Assembly (NCBI GenBank): GCA_977006965.1
Contig: OZ345355.1
Location: forward strand, 2,356,001-2,420,000
Origin: Phymatolithon calcareum
Lineage: Eukaryota; Rhodophyta; Florideophyceae; Hapalidiales
DNA: 64,000 nucleotides
Direction of reading: 5' to 3'
Positions within the stretch are counted from its first letter, which is position 1; every line of letters starts with the position of its first letter. Position numbers and translations under genes: made by a program. Positions 1-11,608 of this stretch are shown one piece after another. Below the pieces are notes generated by a model that saw nothing but the letters and a program-made list of their open reading frames with translations, did not search any database and was not told the DNA's origin.

Positions 1-163
1 CATGACACAGGAACGTGGACTATTTTTCCCCTCGAGCCCCCTCAGGGGACCAAAAGTGGGTTTTTGTAGACCACGAAACTGTGGAACACCCACTACGAAA
101 CCATTCGTAGGACAGAATCAAGCCAAATTTTCTTGCCACTGGAAAAGTTTCCTCAAGAGTCCT
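1..163 (+). repeat. LINE C 3'-UTR fragment
   Basis: Truncated by the window edge. It matches the 3' untranslated end seen in full at 61390-61625: a CCCTCGAG block, GTGGGTTTTTGTAG, then a GGACAGAATC block and a decayed CTAGGAAAGTTGCC block. Non-coding, oriented +. Confidence 0.7.
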
Positions 164-1796
164 AATTAAGAGGATTTATTGAGAAGGTACCATGTGTCCC
201 AAGTTAAGGAAAGTCGGCACCTTTCTAATCGCATTATACTAGCATCGAGAGTTGTCATTTACCTTATTCAGAATTGCAAAATATCACGTCAATGGCCCGC
301 GCCACTTTATTCTCTTCGGTAGGGGTCTACGTAGGCTTCTTCAGGGTTCTGCTGAGTGTACCAATTGCCCATGCTCCTTGACTACCCATTTCTTCAATCA
401 GCTTCCTTGGATTCCTAGGGAAGTGGCCTAAAAAACCATCTTGCGCAAAGAATTCTATGCCTTCTTTCTTTCATCCTCACTGCCTGGTGCGGTAGACCTT
501 TCTTGGAAAACGTTATTTTTCTTACGCGGCGTTCTTCTTGTTTCTTCCAGACTCGTCGGAGGCTAGGTTTATCTTGCGGGTCAACTAGTCTTCTCCAATT
601 CCGCGCTGCCCACTTACCGAACAGTAACGTTGCCATATCCTTCTGTATTTGCACTGCTGCTGTCGATACGCGGATTGTATCCGGTGTTATGTGTGCAGCG
701 TACTCATACACTGGCCTGATAAAGGCTTTGAAGAGTCTGAAGTTCTTTTCAGTGCTGTACCCCCTCCTTGTCATGCCTAGGGAGCTCGTGAGTCGCACAT
801 TGGCGCTTGCGCTTTTGAATCCGTCCTGAAGCCTGTCGTCACGGACTCTGTTCTCATCAATAAACGTGACGAGTTATTCTGCTGTGCGCTTTACTTGGAC
901 TTCCTCGTTCGCTAGCAGAAACGCTGTTCTGGTTCTCTTCGTGGGGAGTATGACGGAGCACTTTCGAATCGACCAAGTCATTCGATAAGTACAAGCCCAC
1001 TCGGTGCATTCATTGAGCATCTCTCAAAGCTAGTCGCCATGACTTGCCATTAGTATGACGTCGTTCGCGAACATATTTAAACGAAGACTCACACTAGAAT
1101 CGTTGAAGTTCAGAGCGATTATCCTTTCTGCTAGGGTGACAAATATTTTGTGAGCGTGTGATAATAGTGAGATCGGCCTGTAGCTTTTCGGGGAGCTTGG
1201 GTCTCTTTTCTTGAATATCGGAACCACCCGTGCATTATTCCAATCGTCAGGCCAGCAACCGAGCCGTCCAGCTTTTGTGTTCGCTGCTGGTAGAAAGTTG
1301 TAGCTTTCTTCCGGGGTTAGTTGCAGTGCTTCTGAGAAGATACCGTCCGGTCCTGCTGCTTTTTGCCTCGCGGCACGTCGGAGGGCTCTTTTGAGATCTC
1401 ATTTTTTGTGCTCGTGTGACTTGAAACTTCCTCGGCCGAATGGCGTTTCCTCTGGGATCCTTGAGCTCTTCGGTCAGATGTCTCACCATTTCCGCTTGAT
1501 CGAATGGCTTCCCTTCGCAGCAATTCGTTTGGACTCTACTTTTCATTCGGATAAGATTTTTCACCTTCTTTGTGAAGTCTGTTGGAGTTAAAGCAGAAAG
1601 ATATTCAACGAATTTCTTAAAGCATGCTCGACTGTTTGCCCTGGTAATCTGCTTCACCTTTCTGTCAAGATCTCTATGTGATTTCCAGTCACCGACCGAG
1701 TTAGTTTTCCGGGCCTTCTTGCAAGCTTTCGTACGCAACTTTGAAATTTTGTCGAGCTCTTTAGTCCAGAATTCCTTTATCTTTGGGCCTGTTGCC
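164..1796 (-). pseudogene. Degenerate LINE group A reverse-transcriptase remnant
   Basis: Minus-strand relic of a non-LTR retrotransposon. Reading right to left there is a basic linker region (about 1250-1800), a reverse-transcriptase patch with PISLLSHAHKIF (about 1140-1190), a mutated FANDVILMA in place of the catalytic F/Y-A-D-D box (about 1050-1075), and a C-terminal region with the RHRILCARW motif (about 415-450). RT motifs between the palm start and the FADD box are missing, so there is an internal deletion, plus several frame changes. The 3' end near 164-230 (GAGAAGGTACCATGTGTCCC) recurs at 23640-24000 and 58980-59860, which defines the group. Non-functional. Confidence 0.8.
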
Positions 1797-1850
1797 TCAA
1801 GAGTCAGCAGATGCGTTCGCAACATTCAAATAAAAATCTACTCTCTTCCG
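1797..1850 (+). repeat. LINE C terminal 3'-end fragment
   Basis: Only the last ~55 bp of the LINE C tail are present (GTCAGCAGATGCGTT, then ATAAAAATCTAC). It abuts the LINE A relic in the opposite direction. Typical of a heavily 5'-truncated insertion. Confidence 0.6.
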
Positions 1851-2439
1851 GTGGAATCATCTCATGACGAGCGTCAGGCATGGAAGAAGTGTGTTTAAAA
1901 TTACCTAGAAGGATTAACGTCCTGCCATAATCTTAGTAGAGGTAGAAATAGAATCGCTGCTTGCTAGCCCAATAAGGGGAATGAGCATTCATTGTAATTC
2001 TTGTTCCATCTCGCGGACTGCTTACGCAACTTTGCACAGCTTCCGCACTAGCATTCGCGATCGAATCCGGTTCTGTTAAATCCAATAACGGTACACTTTT
2101 CCTGTAAAGCTGTGGGACAGGCAGTCCCACAGAAGAGGCAACCAACTGGTCCGGAGGGCAGAATACAAAAATTGTGGGACGTAAGAACAAGCAAAGGACT
2201 GACATTTCAGACGAAGACGTACGGGAGTAATATTAACTTATTCGTCACCAAATGAATAACAATATCCTCGCCGAACTCTCCAGAAGACATATGAACAGGG
2301 GCTACACAGCACAGGCCAGTACGTGCACGACTTAGAACTCGGAGAGATATTGAACAGACCCAGATAAAGCGACCAATCGTGTAAGAGACCGAGGTGATAC
2401 TCAAAGGAAAGCTGATGTCAAGGAACGAATTAGTCGGCT
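1851..2439. other. LINE zinc-knuckle remnant and unassigned sequence
   Basis: Positions about 1855-2000 resemble 50853-51005 (shared GGATTAACG and GCTTGCTAGCCC blocks) and, more weakly, the C-terminal knuckle region of LINE G at about 8720-8790. The rest has no recognisable gene. Confidence 0.4.
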
Positions 2440-2735
2440 CATCGAGGAAGATGAGTACAGAAATTGAGTTTGAGTGCAGGAGACTCACAAGAGCTCTTGT
2501 TGGGAGAGAATTACGAATCAAAAACGTCTTGAGTAGCCAGTGTACTTTAGCTTAGAGAATATCGCAAGAGCTATACCGTTACTCCAAGGTGAGGCTTTGC
2601 GAGCTCTCAAAATAAAATCATCGCATATCCCTATCACCAACGCCATATGCTGACAGCGAAATATGCTCATGCAACTATGGAGTTGAGTTTTTAAAGCCCT
2701 CAGTAACACTCTTAAGACTGTGCGGGAGCGGCTTT
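2440..2735 (+). repeat. LINE B 3' end
   Basis: Encodes the last residues of the LINE B protein (EIEFECRRLTRALVGRELRI in one frame) and then the group's 3' terminus with GGAGCTCTCAAAATAAAATC. Near-identical ends occur at 6615-6843, 7505-7598, 21950-22170, 43000-43050 and 55005-55190. A short piece at about 2695-2735 resembles the LINE D 3' UTR at 38525-38560. Confidence 0.7.
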
Positions 2736-3349
2736 TCTAGTCACTATACGGTAACGCTAGCGGTCGGGGGTAGCTTGTTTCTCATGTTTCTTTCAGGTTA
2801 CCTCTTTCGTAACTTTAGGCTCTGGTACCTAATACGGACGCTTTTAGAACCTTCTGTCTCCTCAATTTCGCACATGACTTGAACGGGCTCGTCTTCCATC
2901 ATTAAAAAACTTCCACCGAAGGATGGAGGAAAAAGATTCCCATACTCTATGCTTTGAGAAAGGTACACAGCATTCGATACTACGCAGTTCCGTCAATATG
3001 TATCATAATGGCATTTTATGGGTTTTTCGTACCCTCAGGTTATTTGTCTTTCTCGCGAAAGGCAAGTCTTCATCGCTCTCCTCAGCTCCAAGGATTGTAT
3101 TAAGCGAAAAAAAAACATGGTGTTACCAAGCTCGGGCTCCGCTTTCTAAAGAACCGAAAATAATTGTGATAGGTCAATATTCGGAACTCTTCGAAATGTA
3201 CTTTTTCAGGTCCAGTCTTATTTGGCGACGGGCGTGTTAAAAATTTCTACAATTGTTCTTTTCTAACGGATAGTTCCTGATCCAGAGGAAGGCTTTGCTA
3301 CCCCACCGGATAGTGTCGCACCCACTAGTCGAAAATCAAGTCAGACCCG
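2736..3349. other. No recognisable gene
   Basis: I see no conserved coding motif, RNA gene or terminal repeat here. The longest frame, about 105 codons on the + strand at 2923-3240, has no recognisable domain and I do not call it a gene. Confidence 0.5.
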
Positions 3350-3445
3350 TGCTATGCTGGCATGGCACTCGCAAAGTTGCCCCAAGTGTCTGCAGATGCA
3401 CCAGTAAATTTTATATAAAAATCTACTTTTCTTCTTTGGTGTGGA
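3350..3445 (+). repeat. LINE C 3'-end fragment
   Basis: CAAAGTTGCCCCAAGTGTCTG followed by the ATAAAAATCTAC end and a TTCTTC tail, in + orientation. Positions 3446-3806 downstream hold nothing I can identify. Confidence 0.65.
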
Positions 3446-3806
3446 AAGCCTTGATCATCAGTAATATGCGTAGCATGATGCTAAGCATATCACCCCTGAA
3501 CGGCTGCATCATGTGCGGCTTCTTTTACAATCTGTGATACTTTTCGTCGAAGTGGACGCGAAACTTAGGCGCTGCGGTTGACATTCTCAGCATTGTATAT
3601 ATACTGGTTGCGGACGAGTGCCAAAAAAAGAAAATACGACACGAGGATTCATTATTGTCAAATGCAACAGGAAGGGATTGTCCAGCACTGTGAATTCCGA
3701 AGCTTAGGCGTCTTGGATCAAGGGACACGCGGCTAAATACATTGGCGTTCTCAGGTGAATCAATCTAATATTTTCGCACACGGTTCACTGAAACCTTCTG
3801 CTTTGT

Positions 3807-4067
3807 CCTGAGCATCGCCTCAGACTGGGCCGCCTCTGCCGAGATGGTTTGGAATAACTACTGTCGGGAAGATTAATGCCCAAAGCACGACTTTCCGATA
3901 TGCAAAAAGAGATGCTGGAAATGGCAGTTGATACTGTCGGAAGAAAATTTCCGAATTCAACTACTTAAATGAGAACGTAAGCGAAGGATTTTAGCGCAAC
4001 GAATAGCCTCTCAGCTGCAATGATAATTGACAAACGGAGCTTCAATTAAACAGAAATTCAATCCAGT
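3807..4067 (+). mobile_element. LINE E short insertion with internal deletion
   Basis: A 261-bp LINE E copy that fuses a piece of the RT palm (ASDWAASAEMVWN) directly to the C-terminal LSDMQKEMLEMAVDTV segment and the group's 3' UTR, so the middle of the element is missing. It is flanked by a 13-bp target-site duplication, CCTTCTGCTTTGT (3794-3806) against CCTTCTGTTTTGT (4068-4080), one mismatch. The internal deletion therefore probably predates or accompanied insertion. Confidence 0.75.
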
Positions 4068-4100
4068 CCTTCTGTTTTGTTCGAAACACAAAATTTTTAG

Positions 4101-5290
4101 TTAGTAGTCGTGCTCATAGTCGTAAATTTGGTGCTCTCGAACGTCCTTCTCAGCTCTGCGACGGGACCAATTGATGGCGGTGATTATGGCTCCAACAATA
4201 GTCGCTCCGGCACCGATGACCGGGCCAAGCCATACCCAGATACTCGGAGCGAAGCCCTTCTTTTTCTCGTTCACATCTTGATCAACCGAGTTATTGTTCG
4301 ATACCGATGGCGCTGGGTTCAAGGACAGGTCCTTGGATGCATCGTGGTAGAGACAACTGCCATTGGAACCCTGGATGACGAGGTACTTTACATTTTTACG
4401 TCGGTTGTAAGAGACATTGAACCCATGATCTTTCACTTCGACGTCTGCTTTAGGACGCGTGAAAAACACAGAAACATCAGACAGGCTATATTTCTCGCAA
4501 TACAATTTGCTTGAGTAGCCGGTCACTTGGAGTCCAATCTTTTCGTTTGTATGGTCATTCCATGTCATGGGACCTCGCCTTGCGGTAAGTGGAAACTGCC
4601 GGTCAAACAGGGCTTCCTATCGAACGAAAGACTTCGCGCCGGGAGAGTGATATCAGTTCTGCTGATCTCTAAGGTATCCGTGCAAATATTGAGGACCTTT
4701 TGCACCAATGTGTAATTGCCCGCGATTTCTGAGATTGTGACGCCCACGCCATTGCTTGATTTCGAGTACGTTGTGTTCGGAGTCGGGGACACGTCCTTGG
4801 ATGTATCATTGTAAAGACAACTGCCATTGGAACTCCTGATGACGAGATACTTTACACCTTTACGGCGGTTGTAAAACTTTTTGAACCCATAATCTTTCAA
4901 TTTGATGTCTGCTTTAGGTCGTGTGAAAAACACTGAGACATCATGCAGGCTTGATTCCTGGCAGTGCAATTCGAGTGAGTAGCCGGTCACTCGGATTCCA
5001 ATCTTTTCGTTTGTATGATGATTCCATACGGGGTGACCTCGCCTTGCGGTAAGTGGAAAACTGCCCGCCAAACAGGGCTTCCCATCAAACGAGAGACTTC
5101 GCGCCGGGAGAGTGATTTCAGTTCTGCCGATCTCCGCGGTGTCTCCGCAAATATTGAGGACGTTTCGCACCAATGCGTATTTGCCCGCGATATCCGAGAT
5201 TTTGATCTGGGCGATGGAGGCGCGCAGCAGATTCAGAAGCAGAATGCCACAGAGGAGAACCTGAAGGAGACAGACAGACGAGCGTGCCAT
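4101..5290 (-). pseudogene. Two-repeat type-I membrane protein, frameshifted
   Basis: Paralogue of the intact gene at 24086-24841. From the ATG at 5290 there is a hydrophobic signal peptide (about residues 1-27), then an ectodomain repeat with cysteines 48, 73, 110 and 158, then a second copy starting with cysteines 203 and 228. The frame breaks at 4593-4595, where the second repeat has AAA and the first repeat (5057-5060) has AAAA; a premature stop follows at 4565. The other frame (4101-4568) continues the second repeat, a linker, a membrane helix (LGPVIGAGATIVGAIITAI), a basic stop-transfer SRRR and a short acidic tyrosine-rich tail ending YDYEHDY. No known family is recognised. Function unknown; cell-surface location is inferred. 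A homopolymer sequencing error is an alternative to true pseudogenisation. Confidence 0.8.
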
Positions 5291-5542
5291 CGCACGGTGA
5301 TGGGGAGGTTACGGGGAGCACTGTGCGGAATGCGGACGCCGGAAAACCAGCAGCGACTCGCACGAGCACCTAGAATGGATTAGAATGCCGGAAAGGAGAC
5401 CGCAACGGTAGATGAGTGTCAGTAAATGTAGCAATTACTTGACCGGTGGTGCTGGAAGTGACCGTGGAAAGGAGACAAGCGTAGAAGGGAGTGCCCGAGT
5501 GTCTCCAGTGCGTCCGCTCTCGGTGGGGGGGGGACGGATGAA

Positions 5543-5725
5543 GATGAAGAAGAAGAAAGGTTGATTTTTATTTAAAAGTTGCGAACGCATCTGCTGACGC
5601 TAGGCGCAACTTTCCTAGGACCAAGAGGTTTTGGGTAGATTCTGTCTATGGAGGCGTTTTCTTTTCTTGTTGGTGTAACACGATTCAGTGGACTACAAAA
5701 ACCCACCTCTGGTCTCACGAATGAA
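5543..5725 (-). repeat. LINE C 3'-UTR fragment
   Basis: Minus-oriented LINE C end: GAA-rich tail, then TAGATTTTTATTT-type end, CTTTCCTAGG and TGTAACACGATTCAGTGGAC blocks. Ends within the CCACCTCTGG block, so 5'-truncated. Confidence 0.75.
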
Positions 5726-6614
5726 GATGAGATGATACGGAGGTACCATCATAGTGATGACCCGGGGACTGCGTTTGTTCAAATGGTGCCTAAGAGCGAT
5801 TTTCAATGGAGCCTCTATGTGGAGAAAATTGACCTAGGCGCAATACTTTGAAATCGGTACTCTGATAGAGCTCGTAGCGCATTGGTCTATGGATGGGATA
5901 ATGACTTATATACAAGCAGGACGGGTTCATTCACTAAAATAGTGATGGCCATTCTTAGGAACTACCCAGATATGGGTTCAAGTAGATATTCGTGGATCAG
6001 CCAACCAGTCCTTTGCAGGTTATCATAATGATAACCACTTCCCCACATCTACATCGTCGGGAACGCAGTAGTCTTTCCACTGGAGCGCACCTCCATGACA
6101 CTGGCATCGGTCACCGTTCCCAGTGCCCCACTGCACGGTGTACCACTGACGTGGGCTGGCCTGCAATTCTGATGTACATGCCACATCGCGGGCATTCATT
6201 TTTCTATGCCAGAGGAGAGGTTTAGTTTTGAAACCCGCCCCTGAAGGGCCCAGGAAGACTCTAAAACTATGGCTTGAAATTTCTTGCCTTTCACGACACT
6301 TCGCGAAAAGCAAAACGTATAAATAAAAGTTGCGACAAGGAAGTTCAAAGAATTGCTTCTTCAAAGAAAAAAGCCCATCGATCATACACTGGCACTAAAA
6401 TTCTAAAGCGCCCAGCACGTTACCGGACCTATCTCGCATATCCGACGACTGCAGAGCTTGCGGACTCTACTGGGCGTCTGGCAAAGCTGCCGCGAAAATC
6501 TAGATATTGATATTTCCATTGCAGGGCACAAAGAATTGAAGCTCATCACCATGTACGTTCCTCAGCGTCGCCTCTGCATCCCTCTAACTTGGTGCATACT
6601 TTAGTGTCACAGCC
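5726..6614. other. No supported gene
   Basis: A minus frame at 6023-6385 (about 120 codons) contains WYTVQWGTGNGDRCQCHGG, and an overlapping frame shows a CPRCG pair. I cannot assign either to a family and see no start, promoter or poly(A) context that favours one. Confidence 0.4.
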
Positions 6615-6843
6615 GTGATTGAGCTGGTCGCGCTCCAACGCATTCTATCTTCATCCAAGATTAGTCCTGAAATTGAATACGAATGTAAGCGACTCACTGG
6701 AGCACTTGTTGGGAGAGAAATACGAATCAAGGATATACTGAACATTCAAACTACGTGAGCTTAGAAAATCGTGCGAAAGGGGCCCTGTTACTCTTCAAGA
6801 GAGGCCTTGGGAGCTTTTAAAAAAAATCAACACATATCCCTGC
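6615..6843 (+). repeat. LINE B 3' end
   Basis: Carries IELVALQRILSSSKISPEIE then EYECKRLTGALVGREIRIKD and the 3' terminus CTTTTAAAAAAAATCAACACATATCCC. Very similar to 21950-22170. Confidence 0.75.
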
Positions 6844-6899
6844 ATCCCTCTTATAATGAAAACACGTTTGGCACATATGCGACTAAATTTGCATACAAC

Positions 6900-7330
6900 T
6901 CAATACTTCCAAAACTCACCTTCCACATTGCGGGTCGAGCTCTTCATCAAGCATGGAGGCTCTCGTATCTCGGGATAAGCATGAACCACAAAGGCGTACA
7001 GACGACATGGCGTTATCAAGAGTACGAAATGCAGTGGGGTGCATTCACAAACTGCGGGACATTGGTGTCAATGTTTGAGGCTCTCAGCCTGTGATATGAA
7101 TTTGAATCTTCCAAACTGGGAGTATGCACTCCACGTGACGCCACTTACAAGCGATTACAATCAGCAATCGAATCTGCAGAAGGTTTATTCTTCAAGTATG
7201 TTTTTGGGACATATGCCAATGCCGTCATGGTAGAATGCGAGTTCTGTGCCGACTAGAACCACCAGCCATGAGGAGAAGACACCAAATAGAAAGGTTTTCT
7301 GCGAGTCTAGAAGTCCAGAAGCAAACTGTT
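6900..7330 (+). pseudogene. LINE B RT C-terminal fragment
   Basis: Frame-shifted remnant matching 53940-54360: WRLSYLGISMNHKGV, then a region corresponding to the KWKYASHLTP motif and the following thumb segment. It lacks the 3'-end piece that interrupts the 54.1-kb copy, so it shows the uninterrupted arrangement there. Confidence 0.65.
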
Positions 7331-7369
7331 TGTGTCCATTCAGATTGCATGAAACTACGGTGTAATGTA

Positions 7370-10020
7370 GGTGCATGCACCTACAGTACATCATCATCAT
7401 GATATTCAATCTATTTACGATGATCGTAATCAGATTGATTTTCTCGCAGTGCCCAGGATCCACCATTTTGGGGAAGGCAGCAACGATGTACAGGTCCATG
7501 CACTACATGAGCTTAGAAAATCGTGCGAAAGCGGCCCTGTTACTCTTCAAGAGAGGCCTTGGGGGCTTTTAAAATAAATCAACACATATCCCCCACCTAC
7601 AGAACATCCTAAATTTAGACATGGATCAGTATTGCGTCTGTGTTGATTTGGCAACGAACTATTGAAGGGCAATGAACTGGGTATGCGACATTTTGTGTGT
7701 CTAAAGGCCACATCACGTACATGATAACCGCGCATTTCCTTTGAAAGCTATGATGCGTTGAAGTGGCGTGTCGCTGAAAAATGATATATTAGAGCAAAAC
7801 AGTATTCCCGAGCATATGCGTATATTTGTTTTTAATTTTGCTCTTGGAAGAAGTTTTTGTGGCATGCGAACACCAAGAGGCTCTAGAAGATTTCGTCGTA
7901 ATTTAGCTTGTTTGGACTGGCACTTATACACGCAGAAGCACTGCGGAAGCAAGGGCATAGCTTCGTCGCCGTCCTAGATCTCAAGGCGGCGTACGACTCT
8001 ATCCCGAGAGATAGGCTCGCGCAAAGGATAAGAAGGGTCCTGGACCCGAACATAGCGGAATGGTCATGCCATTCCTGGAGCCGACCTTTATAAAGATGGA
8101 TGACGGCGAGTGGTACACCATAGACCGTGTCTGTATAACATCTATATGGACACTTTCGTCATGCAGTGTGACTCGATCCCGGTGAGCGTGTCTTTTGAGC
8201 CATCAAGCTATTCGCAGATAACGACAAGGTATGGGCGTTGAATAACAGAATGAAGTGAAATATGACAAAAAGAGCGGTACTCCGGACTAGGTCGTCTATC
8301 ACGGCGAGTTTTCGATTTTCTGGGCGTGCATCAAGAAACTAAAGGGAAGTGAAATATTTAAGAGTAACAATTACTGCGGACGGGGTCACAGTGTACGTGT
8401 GGTAGTTCTCAAGCTGACTGCTTCGACCAGATGCACGAATGATTCTTCCCAAGCCAAGTGCAAAGGCGTCACAAACTGCACCACGAAATAATTTCTATTT
8501 CGTCCAGGCAGAAGTCTTTAACGCTCGGATAAATTGGAGACTACTGGTCGGCCATCGGTCCTGTGTCGCATGTGATGCATATTCAACCTACTATGGCCTT
8601 TGCTTAAATGTCAGACCAACTCCATAATCAATCCTTAGTGACGTCCCTGAACGAAACGTGAAAGCCGCAGTCAACCTCGGTATTGATAGTATGGAATGGA
8701 AAAAACTCACGCCCTCGAATCGCTGCTAGGCCCAATAGGGGAAAATGCAATCTGATCTGTCCTTGTTGCTCGTCAAGATTTGAAACTCAATCACACAACT
8801 GTGCCAGGGGAAAGTAAGAGGGGACGTCGATGAGGAAATTCGCTACATGGACCGAAAAAATGGGGAAAGTTTGCTAAATCGGCACTCCTTGCGAAAACTA
8901 TTACTCATCCCTTATGATACGCAGAGCACTCCATGCGACCGTAAAATCTATTATCGAGGACATGCTACGTACTCACATAGAATAGAAGGCACAAGAGAAT
9001 GAGCCGCCCTTTCACCTCAGGAAGCCTCGTCGGTATATTTGAACGACTGTGAGTCTTTTAAGAATAAACTTGTCAAAAAACTAAAATTTACTTTTTGCCC
9101 TACTCTCTCTGGTTTAGCTCTATAGACTTGTGCGTGCCTTCCTTACGCCGACCTGGGACTTTTTTCGGAAATCTGAGTTTATTGTCAAAGAGGACAAGCG
9201 TGTCTTATCTAAATAGTTTTTGAGACCCGAAGATCTTTTCTTTTGGATTCTTCGCGGTGAACTATTGAAACAAAGGTTGTAGGGGTTGATTACAGATTCG
9301 AATTTGGTAGCTCAGGACTACCCAAAAGAGAATTCAAAGTCATGTGATCTGAGAAGTTTTCTGATTTGAGCCTGCCATTGAGACAGTAGTTATGTAGCAG
9401 GCTCAGTGCGCACAATTTGTTCCGTGGGTGACGTTACGTTTCAGCTCATTCAAACTGAAGCCGATTATAGCGTACACCAAAAGACGGCCGTGTACCACAT
9501 TCACGGCAACTCGGACACGTGCGATACGGTTTTGAAGAAGAGCGGAGAGAATTGATGAGTTCGGAGCACGGACTTCGGGTACGTTGACTCTAGCGTTGGG
9601 CAATGTGCGTTTACAGCTCCTCGTCGCGGATAGCATCTCCGACACCATTGTCATTGACTTCGTGTCCAGGCTACACGTAGTATTTCATGTCCTTCATATA
9701 GTGGGATTGCGTGTACTACTGTAGACCCTTTTCGGGGTCTGCATACAGCTTGGACCTGAGTCTCCCAACCCTACTTAAGTCGCTTTAGTCTTCCTCACTA
9801 GGAGGGAGATTGGAACGAGGGAAGAAGTAAAGGACAGGATCACTAGATCTTGTTTTTCATCCCGAACACTTTTCACGGTTTTTGACCGACAACCATAATT
9901 GAAAATATGGAGAACGACGAGTCCCTGTATTAGGGAAGAGGCGATATACTAGAAGGAACAAGTTACGAAAAGCTGCTCCCGTACAGTTTTAGGATTGGTA
10001 ATGAGGGCTTTCAAATAAAC
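7370..10020 (+). pseudogene. LINE G copy 1, degenerate
   Basis: Duplicate of 34240-36690. It contains an RT patch FVAVLDLKAAYDSIPRDRLA (7950-8025), the decayed ADD region (about 8190-8240), and a C-terminal knuckle CNLICPCCSSRFETQSHNC (about 8740-8800, frame-dependent), then a 3' end with CTTTCAAATAAACAACTAA (10000-10020). Many stops. Compared with copy 2 it has a LINE B 3' end inserted at about 7505-7598 and extra sequence between about 9119 and 9895, partly because a segment matching GCTCCTCGTCGC is found again at 9616. I find no other gene in 8800-10020. Confidence 0.7.
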
Positions 10021-10302
10021 AACTAAACAGTTGCAAAAAAAGTTAAATATACAGCAGCCTGATAACTCGGTAAGCCAGGCTTTCTACTAGCCGAGATCGC
10101 GTAAACGACATCGCACATTACTCCAATTGCCCACGGCTCCCCGCGCTCCACACCTTTACCCCAGATCTCGCGTCGCTCCACAGTATTCAGTATACTTTAT
10201 TTTTCCTGGGCTTCCGCTTTCCATGACCACACTAAATGTAAAAGCAGATCGCTGTGGCCGATTTCGATTCAGTGCTACTGTTGCATAGAAGAAACATGAC
10301 AC

Positions 10303-11532
10303 CAGGGGTTGCGCCAATTCCATTGCTATCAATTTAATTGCAATTTTTCCCAATTCCACCCAAATTGGTTCTTCGAACTGAATTGCAATTCGAATTGGTC
10401 GCACCTAATACTGAGGATCGTAGTAGATGAACATTGGACCAGGGGAATGTTATGGGGGGGGGGGGGGGGTGAGTAAAGCAGAATGTTGAGGGAATCAACG
10501 TACTCACCTCATGTTCAGTACGTGGTCTTTGTTCTAATAATGCCGAGAGTACGTAGATGAACATTAGACAGAGCACATTAATCGGATGCAAGAATCAACG
10601 TACTATGAACAATGCAACCCGATGGTCTACAACGTATCTCATGCTTCAACGGTTCAATCGTATCAGAAGTGCGTTAATTGCAACAGCGGATGCAGAAGAT
10701 GCTGACCTAGTAATCGATCGAAAGAGCGCGTTCAAGAATACTGCAGAGTTGCTAAGTTTGCTGACCAGCTGGGCGAGATCAACACGGTGAACATGGAGAG
10801 GGGTCTAACACTATCGGATGTACGTATGGCTTTGGATGAGTTACTTGATGGAATTGATTCTCTCCAATCCATTCCGGAATCAGCATTGTTTCAATGCCAG
10901 TTGGGTGATTACTATATCTCTCTGACTTCTCAAATCGTGCAAGATGCTTCATTTGAGTCAGGAGTGGTGAAAATCCAACGTGGGGAGACGAACAGCATGT
11001 CAGACGTTGAGAAAGAGAGGTGCAAGGGGCTATTACAAAGACGAACGGAACAAGATGCTGAGATTGATGTGCACGAACCGATGAGTATGACCGACAGACT
11101 AAAGAAACGGAAGAAGAACACCGGAAGCGCGGGATCGAAGGAATACATTAACACCAAATTTATACTGGGGTCCGTTGCTGAGGTGGTGCGACTTTGGTCT
11201 ATGGCGAAGTATATTCCACTAGACCATAGGAAGGGAACATCTCCTATTGTCTTTGAGACGATGCTTTTTCTGAAAGTCAACCGCTCCTACTGGGATGAGC
11301 AAACCGTGAAGCAGGCTATGTCTATGGTTGTCAACCAACGTGTCGAGAGGGCTATCGAAGAAGATGAAGATTACATGCATCTAGGTGAACTTGCTTGAAT
11401 AAAGTATTAATGTCTATATTGTGGGAAGCCTTCAAATTGCAATGCGAATTGCTGCAAACAAAACTGAGCAATTAAATTGATAAATTTCACCCGGGACTGC
11501 AATCGCAAGCAATAGAATTGGTGCAACCCCTG
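10303..11532 (+). mobile_element. hAT-family element with 8-bp TSD
   Basis: A 1230-bp element. Terminal inverted repeats begin CAGGGGTTGC at 10303 and end GCAACCCCTG at 11532; both are followed inward by many AATTG/CAATT subterminal motifs, the usual hAT arrangement of transposase sites. It is flanked by a perfect 8-bp duplication CATGACAC (10295-10302 and 11533-11540), diagnostic of hAT. The internal coding region keeps only the transposase C-terminal half. A run of 16 G lies at 10454-10469, and GTAGATGAACATT occurs as a direct repeat on both sides of it. Confidence 0.9.
10590..11398 (+). pseudogene. hAT transposase, C-terminal half
   Basis: Two overlapping frames join near 10740-10790. The first carries NATRWSTTYLMLQRFNRI, the hAT RW-S-ML-R motif. 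The second carries SPIVFETMLFLKVNRSYWDE, the conserved C-terminal dimerisation (hATC) motif. The first two catalytic acidic residues and the N-terminal zinc-finger region are missing, and one frame change separates the two parts. Unlikely to be active alone; the intact TIRs might still be mobilised by a full-length relative. Confidence 0.8.
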
Positions 11533-11608
11533 CATGACACCTGTACGCAATGCTACCGTGGGCGTACTGTTGGTGTCATACAGTACGTGTGAATCGAGTT
11601 GGTATCGG

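Noticed and set aside
503-829. Plus-strand ORF 108 codons
   Set aside because: Antisense shadow of the LINE A C-terminal region on the minus strand.
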